This document shows positions 18,596 through 26,861 of a stretch of DNA of 64,000 bases, piece after piece; position 1 is the stretch's first letter, and every line of letters begins with the position of its first letter. The notes beneath the pieces were generated by a model that saw only the letters and a list, made by a program, of their open reading frames with translations, searched no databases and was not told the DNA's origin. The DNA is taken from contig CACBDG010000001.1 in NCBI GenBank assembly GCA_902537945.1, positions 62,001 through 126,000 on the forward strand. Direction: 5' to 3'. The position numbers and the translations under genes are program-made. The DNA is from an uncultured SAR116 cluster alpha proteobacterium. Its GTDB lineage: Bacteria > Pseudomonadota > Alphaproteobacteria > Puniceispirillales > Marisalimonadaceae.

Positions 18596-18973
18596 ATGAA
18601 ATTAACTAAAGTTTTTTATGATGGGAAATGTGGGCTATGTAGTAAAGAAATTAATTATTATAAAACAATAGCTCCCAAAAATATTTTTGAATGGCACGAT
18701 ATAGCCTCAAACCCCAAAATACTAAGAGAGATTAACGTTTCTCAGTATGACGCATTAATGTATTTACACGCGACTAATCAAAAATCTAATTTAAAAATTG
18801 GTGTAGACGCCTTCATTCTAATATGGGAACAACTTAAGTACTGGAAAATTTTATCTATTTTGGTAAAAATTCCTATTGTTTACTCAATTGCTAAAATCAC
18901 GTATAAATTATTTGCAAATTACAGATTTCAAAAACTTAAACATTGTCAAATGGCGAGCCGGAAGGTTAAATAG
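18596..18973 (+). CDS. Thiol-disulfide oxidoreductase DCC family protein (DUF393)
   Basis: A 125-residue DUF393 protein. The defining YDGKCGLCSKEI motif (D-x-x-C-x-x-C) is at residues 9-20, and the WHDIAS and GVDAF segments follow as in the family. Presumed to act in redox chemistry of thiols; the substrate is unknown. It follows coq7 closely and precedes a small gene after 4 bases, so the three are probably one transcript. Confidence 0.85.
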   Translation: MKLTKVFYDGKCGLCSKEINYYKTIAPKNIFEWHDIASNPKILREINVSQYDALMYLHATNQKSNLKIGVDAFILIWEQLKYWKILSILVKIPIVYSIAKITYKLFANYRFQKLKHCQMASRKVK

Positions 18974-18977
18974 AAAA

Positions 18978-19169
18978 ATGCTTAAATGGTTCAAAAATTT
19001 CAAATCTAAAAAAAATAATGTTTCTGTAAAAAAAGAGACTCGATTAGAGCAGATGAAAAAAAATCCCTATAAAAGAGTTGATAGTGAAAATATGACAGAT
19101 ATTGAAAAAATGGACCAAGGGTTTAACGGAAAAACTTTTACTATTAATGGTATTGAAGTAGATTTTTAA
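18978..19169 (+). CDS. Small basic hypothetical protein, 63 residues
   Basis: Not recognised. It starts at ATG 18978 (MLKWFKNFKSKKNN), 4 bases after the DCC gene stop, with AAGG in a suitable position. A longer reading from 18876 would lie inside the DCC gene and is less likely. The N-terminal half is very basic and the C-terminus FTINGIEVDF looks like a small beta-hairpin. Codon use matches the neighbours. Confidence 0.6.
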   Translation: MLKWFKNFKSKKNNVSVKKETRLEQMKKNPYKRVDSENMTDIEKMDQGFNGKTFTINGIEVDF

Positions 19170-19257
19170 CCCTATCACCAAAAAATTTTATACTTTGCCT
19201 TTACGTAAATTGTTATATACTTCTGATTCTAATTAAAGGATTATTAGGGGATTAGAT

Positions 19258-20394
19258 ATGAAAAAGTTTACTACAACATTAGCGGCTCTGGTGATATTGG
19301 GGTCCTCATCATTATTTGCAGATGGTCATAAGGTAAAAGTTGGTATGATAACCACATTATCAGGTGGTGGTTCGGGTTTAGGCATTGATGTTAGAGACGG
19401 ATTTATGCTTGCTGTAAAAGGTAATAAAAATATTTCCGTAATTACAAAAGATGATCAGCGCAAACCTGACATTGCAGTTCAATTAGCTGATAAAATGATA
19501 CAATCTGACAAAGTAGATGTGTTAACGGGAATAATCTGGTCAAATTTAGCAATGGCTGTTGTACCTGCTACTGTGAACCAAGGTAAATTTTATTTGTCAC
19601 CAAATGCTGGCCCATCAAAATTAGCTGGTAAAGGATGTCATAAGAATTATTTTAACGTTGCCTGGCAGAATGATAATTTACATGAAGCAGCAGGAGGTTA
19701 CGCTAATTCTGCTGGATTTAAAAATTCTTTTATACTTGCTCCAAATTATCCTGCTGGTAAGGATGCATTAACTGGCTACAAAAGATATTTTAAAGGAAGT
19801 CTAGCTGGTGAAATTTATACAAAATTAGGTCAAAAAGATTATGCAGCAGAAATTGCACAAATAAGAGCATCAGGTGCTGATAGTGTATTCTTTTTTCTAC
19901 CAGGTGGAATGGGCATTGGATTTATGAAACAATTCTCACAATCTGGGATAAAACTTCCAGTTGTTGGCCCAGCTTTTTCATTTGATCAAGGTATTCTTAA
20001 AGCTGTAGGTAATGCAGCACTTGGTGTTAAAAACACTTCTCAGTGGTCAAAAGATATTGACAATGATGCAAACAAAAAGTTTGTGAAAGATTTCCAATCT
20101 GAATATGGAAGGCTACCTTCTTTATATGCATCTCAAGGTTATGATACTGGTAAGCTCTTAATTTCAGCAATGTCAAAAGCTAAAGTTAAAGATAAGGATA
20201 AATTTAGAGATGCTCTAAGAAAAGCTAATTTTTCATCAACAAGAGGTAAATTTAGTTTCGATAAAAATCATCATCCTATTCAGGATATTTATGTTCGTGA
20301 AGTAATTAAGGAAGGTAAAATCCTTACTAATAAGATTGTTTCAGTAGGATTAAAGGATCATTCAAACGCTTATGTTTCTGAATGTAAGATGTAA
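19258..20394 (+). CDS. livK: Branched-chain amino acid/amide ABC transporter, periplasmic binding protein
   Basis: A 378-residue type I binding protein (Peripla_BP_6 type). A signal peptide is seen at residues 1-21 (AALVILGSSSLFADG), then KVKVGMITTLSGGGSGLG, the usual first strand and ligand loop. It heads a complete liv cassette (HMGF follow). Family ligands include Leu/Ile/Val, amides, urea and aromatic or aliphatic acids; the ligand here is not readable. A stable hairpin lies just after the stop. An AGGGGATT ribosome site precedes the ATG. Confidence 0.93.
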   Translation: MKKFTTTLAALVILGSSSLFADGHKVKVGMITTLSGGGSGLGIDVRDGFMLAVKGNKNISVITKDDQRKPDIAVQLADKMIQSDKVDVLTGIIWSNLAMAVVPATVNQGKFYLSPNAGPSKLAGKGCHKNYFNVAWQNDNLHEAAGGYANSAGFKNSFILAPNYPAGKDALTGYKRYFKGSLAGEIYTKLGQKDYAAEIAQIRASGADSVFFFLPGGMGIGFMKQFSQSGIKLPVVGPAFSFDQGILKAVGNAALGVKNTSQWSKDIDNDANKKFVKDFQSEYGRLPSLYASQGYDTGKLLISAMSKAKVKDKDKFRDALRKANFSSTRGKFSFDKNHHPIQDIYVREVIKEGKILTNKIVSVGLKDHSNAYVSECKM

Positions 20395-20402
20395 AAATTT
20401 TA

Positions 20403-20429
20403 TTAGGTGATTTCTTAGAAATCACCTAA
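20403..20429 (+). promoter_or_regulatory. Intercistronic hairpin livK-livH
   Basis: A perfect 12-bp inverted repeat (TTAGGTGATTTC / GAAATCACCTAA) with a 3-base loop, 8 bases after the livK stop. It has no downstream T-run, so it probably stabilises livK mRNA or attenuates the permease genes. A very similar 27-base hairpin occurs at the other end of the operon (23777-23803). Confidence 0.8.
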
Positions 20430-20445
20430 CTCTAAATTATTTTAA

Positions 20446-21363
20446 ATGATATCTATACTATTTTTTGAACAATTATTAAATGGCATACAATTCGGAACTA
20501 TGTTGTTTTTAATGTCCGCTGGTTTAACTCTTATTTTTGGGGTTATGGGTCTAATTAATTTGGCTCATGGATCTTTTTATATGATCGGAGCTTTTAGTGC
20601 TGCTCTGATAGCAAGCCTTACCGGATCCTTTTGGCTTGCATTATTGGCAAGTTTGTCAGGTGCAGCAATTGCAGGAGTGTTGATTGAAATTATAATCATT
20701 AGACGTTTGTATAGAAGAGATCACTTAGATCAAGTTTTAGCAACATTTGCATTAATATTGTTGTTATCTGAAGCTGTTAGATGGTGTTTTGGAGCTTTCC
20801 CTTTATATCTAGACATCCCAAAAAATCTTAATGGCACCTTACCAATTCTAGACGATATAATTTACTCTAAGTATCGATTATTTATAATATTTATGGGTCT
20901 TTTGATAGCTACCGGACTATATATTCTCATAACAAAAACACGCTTAGGTATTCGTATACGAGCAGGTCAAAATGATCGTCAAATGATATCGGCACTTGGT
21001 GTTGATATTTCAAAACTCTACACCATAGTATTTGCCTTAGGAGCTTCCCTAGCTGGTCTGGCTGGAGCGATGATAGGAGCCATTCAATCTGTTGAAGTTG
21101 GAATGGGTGAACCTATTTTAATTTTAGCTTTTGTAGTAATAGTAATTGGCGGAATTGGTTCAATTAAAGGGGCATTTATTGGATCTATTTTAGTAGGGGT
21201 AACTGACACAATTGGCAGAATTTTTTTACCAGAACTTCTAAAGGTTTTTATGGAGCCAGCAAGTGCAACCTCTGTTGGTTCTTCAATCGGTTCAATGTTA
21301 ATTTATATATTAATGGCTTTAATACTTATCATAAAGCCATCTGGATTATTTGGAAAAACTTAA
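20446..21363 (+). CDS. livH: Branched-chain amino acid-type ABC transporter permease LivH
   Basis: A 305-residue inner-membrane permease with about eight helices. It has the family N-terminus (LLNGIQFGTMLFLMSAGLTL then FGVMGLINLAHGSFYMIGA) and the late VIVIGGIGSIKGAFIGSI stretch that contacts the ATPase. The ATG starts 17 bases after the hairpin. It is followed immediately by livM. Confidence 0.94.
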   Translation: MISILFFEQLLNGIQFGTMLFLMSAGLTLIFGVMGLINLAHGSFYMIGAFSAALIASLTGSFWLALLASLSGAAIAGVLIEIIIIRRLYRRDHLDQVLATFALILLLSEAVRWCFGAFPLYLDIPKNLNGTLPILDDIIYSKYRLFIIFMGLLIATGLYILITKTRLGIRIRAGQNDRQMISALGVDISKLYTIVFALGASLAGLAGAMIGAIQSVEVGMGEPILILAFVVIVIGGIGSIKGAFIGSILVGVTDTIGRIFLPELLKVFMEPASATSVGSSIGSMLIYILMALILIIKPSGLFGKT

Positions 21364-21364
21364 A

Positions 21365-22348
21365 ATGATTTTTGAAAAATTCTTAAATAAGTGGATTTTG
21401 TTTTTTCTTTTTTTAATTCCAGTTTTAGGATTTATTTTTGAAGAGCCTTATTACATAACTCTTACAACAAAAGTTGTCATTTTAGGTATTGCAGGTATTG
21501 GACTAAATTTAGCGCTAGGTTATTGTGGCTTAATCTCTTTTGGTCATGCAGCTTTTTTTGGCTTAGGTGGTTATGTTACAGGAATACTTTCTTTTCATGC
21601 TTTGAACTCAGAATTAATATTCAGTTGGCCTTTTATCGCATCTGGCAGTTCTAATATGTTAGTAATTTGGCCAATAGCAATATTGTCAAGTGCATTTTTA
21701 GCTTTAGTTATCGGGTTGTTATCCCTAAGAACCACTGGTGTTTACTTCATCATGATTACTTTGGCATTCGCGCAAATGTTGTATTTTTTTGCAATTAGCT
21801 GGCCCAACTATGGAGGTGAAGATGGATTATCTATATATATGAGAAATTCGTTACCAATCGTTAACACTATGGATCCATTTACATTCTACGTTATATGCCT
21901 TTTTTGGTTATTATTGGTAATTTTTATTTCAGTTAAACTTATAAATTCTTCTTTTGGCATGGCATTTCAAGCTATTAAGCAAAACGAAGAGAGAGTAAAA
22001 TCAGTTGGTATTGAAACTTTTAAAGTAAAATTGCTGGTTTTTGTTATTTCAGGAACAATTACCGGTTTAGCTGGTTCCTTGTATACAGATTTAAACAGGT
22101 TTATAAGCCCGTCCGTTCTTAATTGGCAAATGTCTGGAGAAATAATGGTATTTGTAATTCTTGGAGGAATTGCAAGACTTTATGGACCTATTGTTGGCGC
22201 AGCTTTCTTTATTGTTTTAGAGCAAACCCTAGGAAGTTATACAGAAAATTGGCAGTTTTGGTTGGGATTAATTCTTATTTTAGAAATATTGTATGTACGC
22301 TCGGGTATTTTAAGCTTGTTTGAAAAGAAATTAAAATATGAAAAATAA
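21365..22348 (+). CDS. livM: Branched-chain amino acid-type ABC transporter permease LivM
   Basis: A second permease, 327 residues from the ATG at 21365, one base after the livH stop; the in-frame TTG at 21350 would overlap livH. Hallmarks: GIGLNLALGYCGLISFGHAAFFGLGGY and the coupling loop VFVILGGIARLYGPIVGAA. It overlaps livG by 11 bases, implying coupled translation. Confidence 0.94.
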   Translation: MIFEKFLNKWILFFLFLIPVLGFIFEEPYYITLTTKVVILGIAGIGLNLALGYCGLISFGHAAFFGLGGYVTGILSFHALNSELIFSWPFIASGSSNMLVIWPIAILSSAFLALVIGLLSLRTTGVYFIMITLAFAQMLYFFAISWPNYGGEDGLSIYMRNSLPIVNTMDPFTFYVICLFWLLLVIFISVKLINSSFGMAFQAIKQNEERVKSVGIETFKVKLLVFVISGTITGLAGSLYTDLNRFISPSVLNWQMSGEIMVFVILGGIARLYGPIVGAAFFIVLEQTLGSYTENWQFWLGLILILEILYVRSGILSLFEKKLKYEK

Positions 22349-23087
22349 AATCCTAAATATTAAAAACTTATCTAAATCATATGGTGCATTTAAAGTTACT
22401 GATGAGATTACAATAGACCTTTATTTTGACGAAATACATGCTTTAATAGGACCTAATGGAGCAGGAAAATCAACATTAATTAAGCAAATAGTTGGAAGCG
22501 TAAAACATGATATAGGTTCGATTATCTTGGATCAAGAAGACATAACTGATTTAACTGATGTTGAACGAGCTAAAATTGGAATATCAAGAACATTCCAGGT
22601 TTCTTCTATCATTCCTCAATTTAGCGCAATAGATAATATAGTTTTATCCCTATTAGATAAATCAAGTAAAACATTTCAATTGTTCAAAAGTGTAAGAAAT
22701 AATAAAGAATTGTATTCAAATGCAAAAAAAATTCTCAAGGAAATTGAACTATTAGAAAAAAGTGATATTTCAGCATCTGACTTAAGCCATGGTGATAGAA
22801 GAAAACTTGAAGTTGGTTTAGCTTTAGCTATGGATCCAAAAGTTTTTTTGTTTGACGAGCCAATGGCTGGTTTGGATGAAAATGGTACAAACATGATGAT
22901 CAATTTATTCAAAAAAATAAAATCTAACTCACCAATTTTACTAATCGAACATGATATGGATGCAGTTTTCGCATTAGCTGATAGAGTTTCGGTAATAAAT
23001 TATGGGAAGATAGTAGCTACAGGTACTGTTGATGAGATAAGACGGAATGAATTAGTTAGAGATGTTTATTTAGGCTATGAGATCTAA
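22338..23087 (+). CDS. livG: ABC transporter ATPase LivG
   Basis: A 249-residue ATPase. Walker A is GPNGAGKST, the signature is LSHGDRRKLEVG, Walker B is VFLFDEPMAGLD and the switch His is in LIEHDMD. The AGISRTFQ-like segment KIGISRTFQVS is typical of LivG. It overlaps livM by 11 bases and livF by 1 base. Confidence 0.95.
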   Translation: MKNKILNIKNLSKSYGAFKVTDEITIDLYFDEIHALIGPNGAGKSTLIKQIVGSVKHDIGSIILDQEDITDLTDVERAKIGISRTFQVSSIIPQFSAIDNIVLSLLDKSSKTFQLFKSVRNNKELYSNAKKILKEIELLEKSDISASDLSHGDRRKLEVGLALAMDPKVFLFDEPMAGLDENGTNMMINLFKKIKSNSPILLIEHDMDAVFALADRVSVINYGKIVATGTVDEIRRNELVRDVYLGYEI

Positions 23088-23776
23088 TGGAAAAACTTCT
23101 TGAAATTAATCAATTACGGTCATGGTACGGTCTTAGTCAAGCTCTATTTGATGTGAATTTAGATATTAATCAAGGTGAAGTTGTTGCACTTCTAGGTAGA
23201 AATGGCATGGGCAAATCAACAACTATTAGGTCGATTTGCGGTTTGATAAGTAATTGTAAGGGTGAAATAAAATTTAAAAATATTTCAATTATTAATCAGC
23301 CAAGTTATAAAATTGCTCAGCTGGGAATTGGTCTTGTACCAGAAGGTAGAAGGGCATTTACAAATTTAACTGTTTTAGAGAATCTTATAGCAACTGCAGT
23401 CGAAGGAGAGTGGACCTTAGAGATGGTTTTTAGTTTATTTCCAAAATTAGCAGAAAGAAAACATCAAAGCGCGTCTACTTTGTCAGGTGGCGAACAACAA
23501 ATGCTTGTAATTGGAAGGGCTTTAATGACAAACCCAAATTTACTCATTTTAGATGAAGCCACTGAAGGGTTATCTCCAACTATAAGGTCAGAAATATGGA
23601 AAGTTATAACAATTTTAAAAAGTAAAGGTGTTTCAATTTTAATAATTGATAAATCACTTAAACAACTCCAAGATTTAGCTGATAAATTTTTTATTTTAGA
23701 AAAAGGAAAAACAGTATGGGATGGTTTTTCAAACGACTTAACAAGTGAGATTGCTCAGAGATATTTAGGTGTTTAG
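23087..23776 (+). CDS. livF: ABC transporter ATPase LivF
   Basis: A 229-residue ATPase. Walker A is GRNGMGKST, the signature is LSGGEQQML, Walker B is LLILDEATEGLSP, and GLVPEGRRAF is the LivF-specific stretch. An oddity is the position of the switch histidine: the usual -H- of the H-loop reads LIIDKSLK here, where LIVEQ/LIIEHN is more common; LivF proteins often lack the His at this position. The gene ends exactly one base before the convergent gene's stop codon. Confidence 0.94.
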   Translation: MEKLLEINQLRSWYGLSQALFDVNLDINQGEVVALLGRNGMGKSTTIRSICGLISNCKGEIKFKNISIINQPSYKIAQLGIGLVPEGRRAFTNLTVLENLIATAVEGEWTLEMVFSLFPKLAERKHQSASTLSGGEQQMLVIGRALMTNPNLLILDEATEGLSPTIRSEIWKVITILKSKGVSILIIDKSLKQLQDLADKFFILEKGKTVWDGFSNDLTSEIAQRYLGV

Positions 23777-23803
23777 TTAGATGTGATTCTTGAAATCATC
23801 TAA
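23777..23803. promoter_or_regulatory. Hairpin at the livF / monooxygenase-like convergent junction
   Basis: An imperfect inverted repeat, TTAGATG paired with CATCTAA plus ATT/AAT, with a small bulge. It starts directly after the livF stop and also encodes the last residues of the opposite-strand gene. It matches the livK-livH hairpin in length and about 20 of 27 bases, including a paired G-C to A-T change. It probably marks the 3' end of the liv transcript. Confidence 0.6.
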
Positions 23804-24079
23804 CATATTAATATCAGCTTCACCCCCAACACCAGAAACAATCGCCCCCATTTCGTTAAATTCTTGACTTACTTTTATCCAATTTTTTCTCCCTTTTTCA
23901 AAGTGAGACTTTGAGATCCAATATTTCACAGCAAGAAAATTTGTATCAGAAATATCAACAGTTGTTTGTTTTACAAGGCCAACTTTCATTTGTTCATTTG
24001 CTACTTGTTTGTTAAGCATTTTGAGTGCTTTTTTTGCTGTTTGATTGGGACATTTAATTGTGATTATTCTTAAATACAT
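23777..24079 (-). CDS. Small ferredoxin-like-fold (ABM-type) protein, 100 residues
   Basis: Resembles antibiotic-biosynthesis-monooxygenase/dimeric alpha-beta barrel proteins: two beta-alpha-beta units can be read (YLRIITIKC...; FLAVKYWISKSHFEKGRKNW). No catalytic motif is recognisable. It is the third gene in a minus-strand trio with a class III aminotransferase and another protein of the same size and likely fold. Function unknown. Confidence 0.6.
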   Translation of the reverse strand: MYLRIITIKCPNQTAKKALKMLNKQVANEQMKVGLVKQTTVDISDTNFLAVKYWISKSHFEKGRKNWIKVSQEFNEMGAIVSGVGGEADINMLDDFKNHI

Positions 24080-24091
24080 AAAACTATCAAA

Positions 24092-25423
24092 TCAAAATTT
24101 GCAAACGGAATCAATAGTGGTTTTTAGTTTTTCAGAAATTTCATTAATTTCAGCTTGATTTATTATAAATGGAGGTGCAATGAGAATATGATCGCCACTT
24201 TCACCGTCTATTGTTCCCTGCATTGGATAACAAATTAACCCTTCGTCTAAAGCCTTTTTCTTAATTTTTGCTGCTACATTTAAATTTTTATGAAAAGGCT
24301 CCTTAGTTGATCTGTCAGCTACAAGCTCTATAGCTCTGAATAAACCTCTGCCTCTAATATCTCCAATATATTGATTTTGGCCCAATGATTTTGTTAAGCT
24401 TTCTTGAAGTGTGTTACCTTTTTCTCTTACTTTAGACGGATAATTATCATTTATTAATTTACTTAAAACTGCAAATGAAGCTGCACATGCTACAGGATGA
24501 CCAAGATATGTGTGTCCATGTTGAAAAAATCCAGATCCACTTTCTATCGCTTCATATATATGATTTTGACATATCATAGCTCCAATTGGTTGATATCCTG
24601 CTCCCAAACCTTTTGCGATAGTAATAATATCAGGAATAACTGGCTCATCATCGCAAGCAAATAAAGATCCCGTTCTTCCCATACCACACATAACTTCATC
24701 TAAAATTAATAAAACATCGTATTTATTACAAATTTCTCTTATAAGCTTGAAATATCCTGGCACAGCTGTAAGAGCACCTGCAGTTGCTCCAACAACTGTT
24801 TCTGCTATGAAAGCCATAACATTATCTGGACCTAAATTTAAAATTTCATCTTCTAATTCTTTTGCAACTCTTTGTCCATAATCCCATTCTGTTTCGTCTG
24901 ATCTTTTATTTCTATATATGTAACAAGGTGAAATTAAGCTGGTTTCAATTAGTAAATCTTCAAAAAAATTTCTTCTCCAAATATTACCTCCAGATGCCAA
25001 AGCTCCAAGAGTGTTTCCATGATAACTTTGTTGTCTAGATATAACCTTATGTTTTTGTGGTTTACCTACTTCGATAAAATATTGTTTTGCTAGTTTTATA
25101 GAAGCCTCAACTGCTTCAGAACCACTTGAAACAAGGTATACTTTATCCAGTCCAGATGGAGAAATTTTAGATAATAAATTTGCTAGTTTTTCGGCAGGTT
25201 CGTTAGTAAAAAAAGATGTATGGGCATAAGCTAATTTTTCTGTTTGATTAATAATTGCGTCTTTTATGGTATTGTCAGAATGACCTAAGCAAGACACAGC
25301 GGCACCACCTGACCCGTCAATATATTTTTTCCCATTATCGTCTACAATATAACATCCTTCACCTTTAATAGCTGTGGGTAGATCATAATTTGAATGTCTT
25401 GGAAAAATATTACTACGTTTCAT
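24092..25423 (-). CDS. Class III PLP-dependent aminotransferase
   Basis: A 443-residue omega-type aminotransferase. Motifs: the cofactor phosphate site SSGSEAVEASIKLA, LLILDEVMCGMGRTG with the PLP-pyridine Asp, and the Schiff-base lysine in ITIAKGLGAGY. The opening (GKKYIDGSGGAAVSCLGH) is that of the large aspartate-aminotransferase-family group, whose members act on omega-amino acids, diamines or taurine/hypotaurine-like donors. The amine is not readable from sequence. It lies 12 bases upstream of one small ABM-like gene and 8 bases downstream of another. Confidence 0.9.
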   Translation of the reverse strand: MKRSNIFPRHSNYDLPTAIKGEGCYIVDDNGKKYIDGSGGAAVSCLGHSDNTIKDAIINQTEKLAYAHTSFFTNEPAEKLANLLSKISPSGLDKVYLVSSGSEAVEASIKLAKQYFIEVGKPQKHKVISRQQSYHGNTLGALASGGNIWRRNFFEDLLIETSLISPCYIYRNKRSDETEWDYGQRVAKELEDEILNLGPDNVMAFIAETVVGATAGALTAVPGYFKLIREICNKYDVLLILDEVMCGMGRTGSLFACDDEPVIPDIITIAKGLGAGYQPIGAMICQNHIYEAIESGSGFFQHGHTYLGHPVACAASFAVLSKLINDNYPSKVREKGNTLQESLTKSLGQNQYIGDIRGRGLFRAIELVADRSTKEPFHKNLNVAAKIKKKALDEGLICYPMQGTIDGESGDHILIAPPFIINQAEINEISEKLKTTIDSVCKF

Positions 25424-25431
25424 ATTGTTTT

Positions 25432-25737
25432 CTAAAAAGTTGTTTCACCAAAATCTTGAGTAACTCCACCAACAAAGTGGATTGTTTTAGGTGATAAAGT
25501 TTTGACATATTTAGCTATATTTTCGTCAATTAACTTATCAATTTTTTTCATTGATTCAGCATTAGGAAACTCCCATAAGACTACACTTACATTGGGTGTT
25601 TGCGGATTTTTCATAGCTCTAAACCTAACTCCTTTTACTTGTCGAAGTAAATTAGGCCATCTAGTTTCAAGTATTGATTCGAATAATTCACAATCTTCAG
25701 TAGATGAGAAGGTTCTTACAAAAATTTTTATTAACAT
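25432..25737 (-). CDS. Small dimeric alpha/beta-barrel-like protein, 101 residues
   Basis: Probable ferredoxin-like-fold (ABM/EthD type) protein: a beta strand LIKIFVRTF, a helix with ILETRWPNLLRQVKGVRF, a second strand VSVVLWEFPNAES, then a helix. The ATG at 25737 has a GGAG ribosome site. It heads the minus-strand trio with the aminotransferase, so a linked substrate is likely. No function can be assigned. Confidence 0.6.
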   Translation of the reverse strand: MLIKIFVRTFSSTEDCELFESILETRWPNLLRQVKGVRFRAMKNPQTPNVSVVLWEFPNAESMKKIDKLIDENIAKYVKTLSPKTIHFVGGVTQDFGETTF

Positions 25738-25837
25738 TGTTTCTCCAGACTAAAAAACATTTTAAATTTATTACAATTTGAAGTTTTGTATATTATGTTG
25801 TTTTTTGCAAATATTATAAATTTTTGGTGGGGAATTG

Positions 25838-26062
25838 ATGTTTCATATAGCATTTAGAAAAGATGTTTTTATTAGAGCTTTTAAAATGGCTTTGATAGTA
25901 GGAATCATTTTAGCAATAATTAATCATGGGGATCATATTTTTTTAGGAACTATGACAGTAACAAATTGGACTAAAATCTTAATTACTTTTTGTGTGCCCT
26001 TTTGTGTTTCAACTGTTTCTTCTGTACTTGCAATTAAAAAAGAACAGTTAACAGTTAGATGA
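25838..26062 (+). CDS. NrtS-like small membrane protein
   Basis: A 74-residue protein with two hydrophobic helices. The pattern FKMALIVGIILAIINHGDHIF and WTKILITFCVPFCVSTVSSV closely follows NrtS, a small nitrate/nitrite transporter family. I start at ATG 25838, with GGTGGGG 5 bases upstream, rather than the TTG at 25835. No nitrate assimilation genes are seen in the window, so a nitrate role here is uncertain. Confidence 0.7.
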   Translation: MFHIAFRKDVFIRAFKMALIVGIILAIINHGDHIFLGTMTVTNWTKILITFCVPFCVSTVSSVLAIKKEQLTVR

Positions 26063-26075
26063 AAATAATTTGATA

Positions 26076-26858
26076 ATGAATAAATTTTTAAATGTTCTAA
26101 TTTTTTTAATAATCTTTTCCTTTTTTAATTTTTCAGCAAGTTCCAAACAAGAAAATTATTATTATGAGGTTCAGTTTGGAAATTTAATTGTTGGTAAAGC
26201 AGAAGTTTTGTTTAGATCAACATCTCAAAATTTAAATATAGATATTAAATCACAAACTGCAGGTATTTTAGACGTATTATATGAGTACAATGGCGTATTA
26301 AAATCGTCATCAATAAAAAACAAAGGTACATGGTTACCAAATAAATTTTCAGCTGGTGGAGTATTTAATAAAAAAAAGCGGACTACGGATATTACATGGG
26401 TCAATGATTATAAAACTGTAAGTTATGTAAATGTTCCTACTATAGATCTTAAAAAATACCATGAAGTCCAAAAGTCAAGTTTGGTTAATGTAATTGATCC
26501 AATAACAGCCTTTATGAGAGTTATTGAAAAAATTAATGATGAAAATACTTGTGATCAAAACTTCAAAGTTTTCGATGGCAGAAGGCGATATGATTTGGAA
26601 ATTAAAACGATTGGAAATAGCACAATTAATAATGACAGACCTAAATCATATAAAGGTAATGTGCTGATATGTGGATTGAGAGTTTTCCCAATAGGTGGTC
26701 ATAGACTTGAAACAAAATGGAAACCAAGTGAAGATAAGATTTCTGATATCAAAGTATTTTTTGGTAAAAATCAGAATAAAGATTATGTGCCCGTTAGAGT
26801 TCAGATAGAGAGATGGTTTGGAACAGTTGTTATACGTCTTATCCGAAAGACCCTTTAG
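26076..26858 (+). CDS. DUF3108-type periplasmic/secreted protein
   Basis: A 260-residue exported protein. It has a clear signal peptide (KFLNVLIFLIIFSFFNFSAS), then YEVQFGNLIVGKAEV and TAGILDVLYEYNG, as in the DUF3108 family of proteobacterial envelope proteins. VFDGRRRYDLEI and a late PVRVQIERWFG are further family features. Function is unknown. ATG 26076 is preferred over TTG 26070. It precedes the shikimate dehydrogenase-like gene by 3 bases. Confidence 0.75.
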   Translation: MNKFLNVLIFLIIFSFFNFSASSKQENYYYEVQFGNLIVGKAEVLFRSTSQNLNIDIKSQTAGILDVLYEYNGVLKSSSIKNKGTWLPNKFSAGGVFNKKKRTTDITWVNDYKTVSYVNVPTIDLKKYHEVQKSSLVNVIDPITAFMRVIEKINDENTCDQNFKVFDGRRRYDLEIKTIGNSTINNDRPKSYKGNVLICGLRVFPIGGHRLETKWKPSEDKISDIKVFFGKNQNKDYVPVRVQIERWFGTVVIRLIRKTL

Positions 26859-26861
26859 ATT

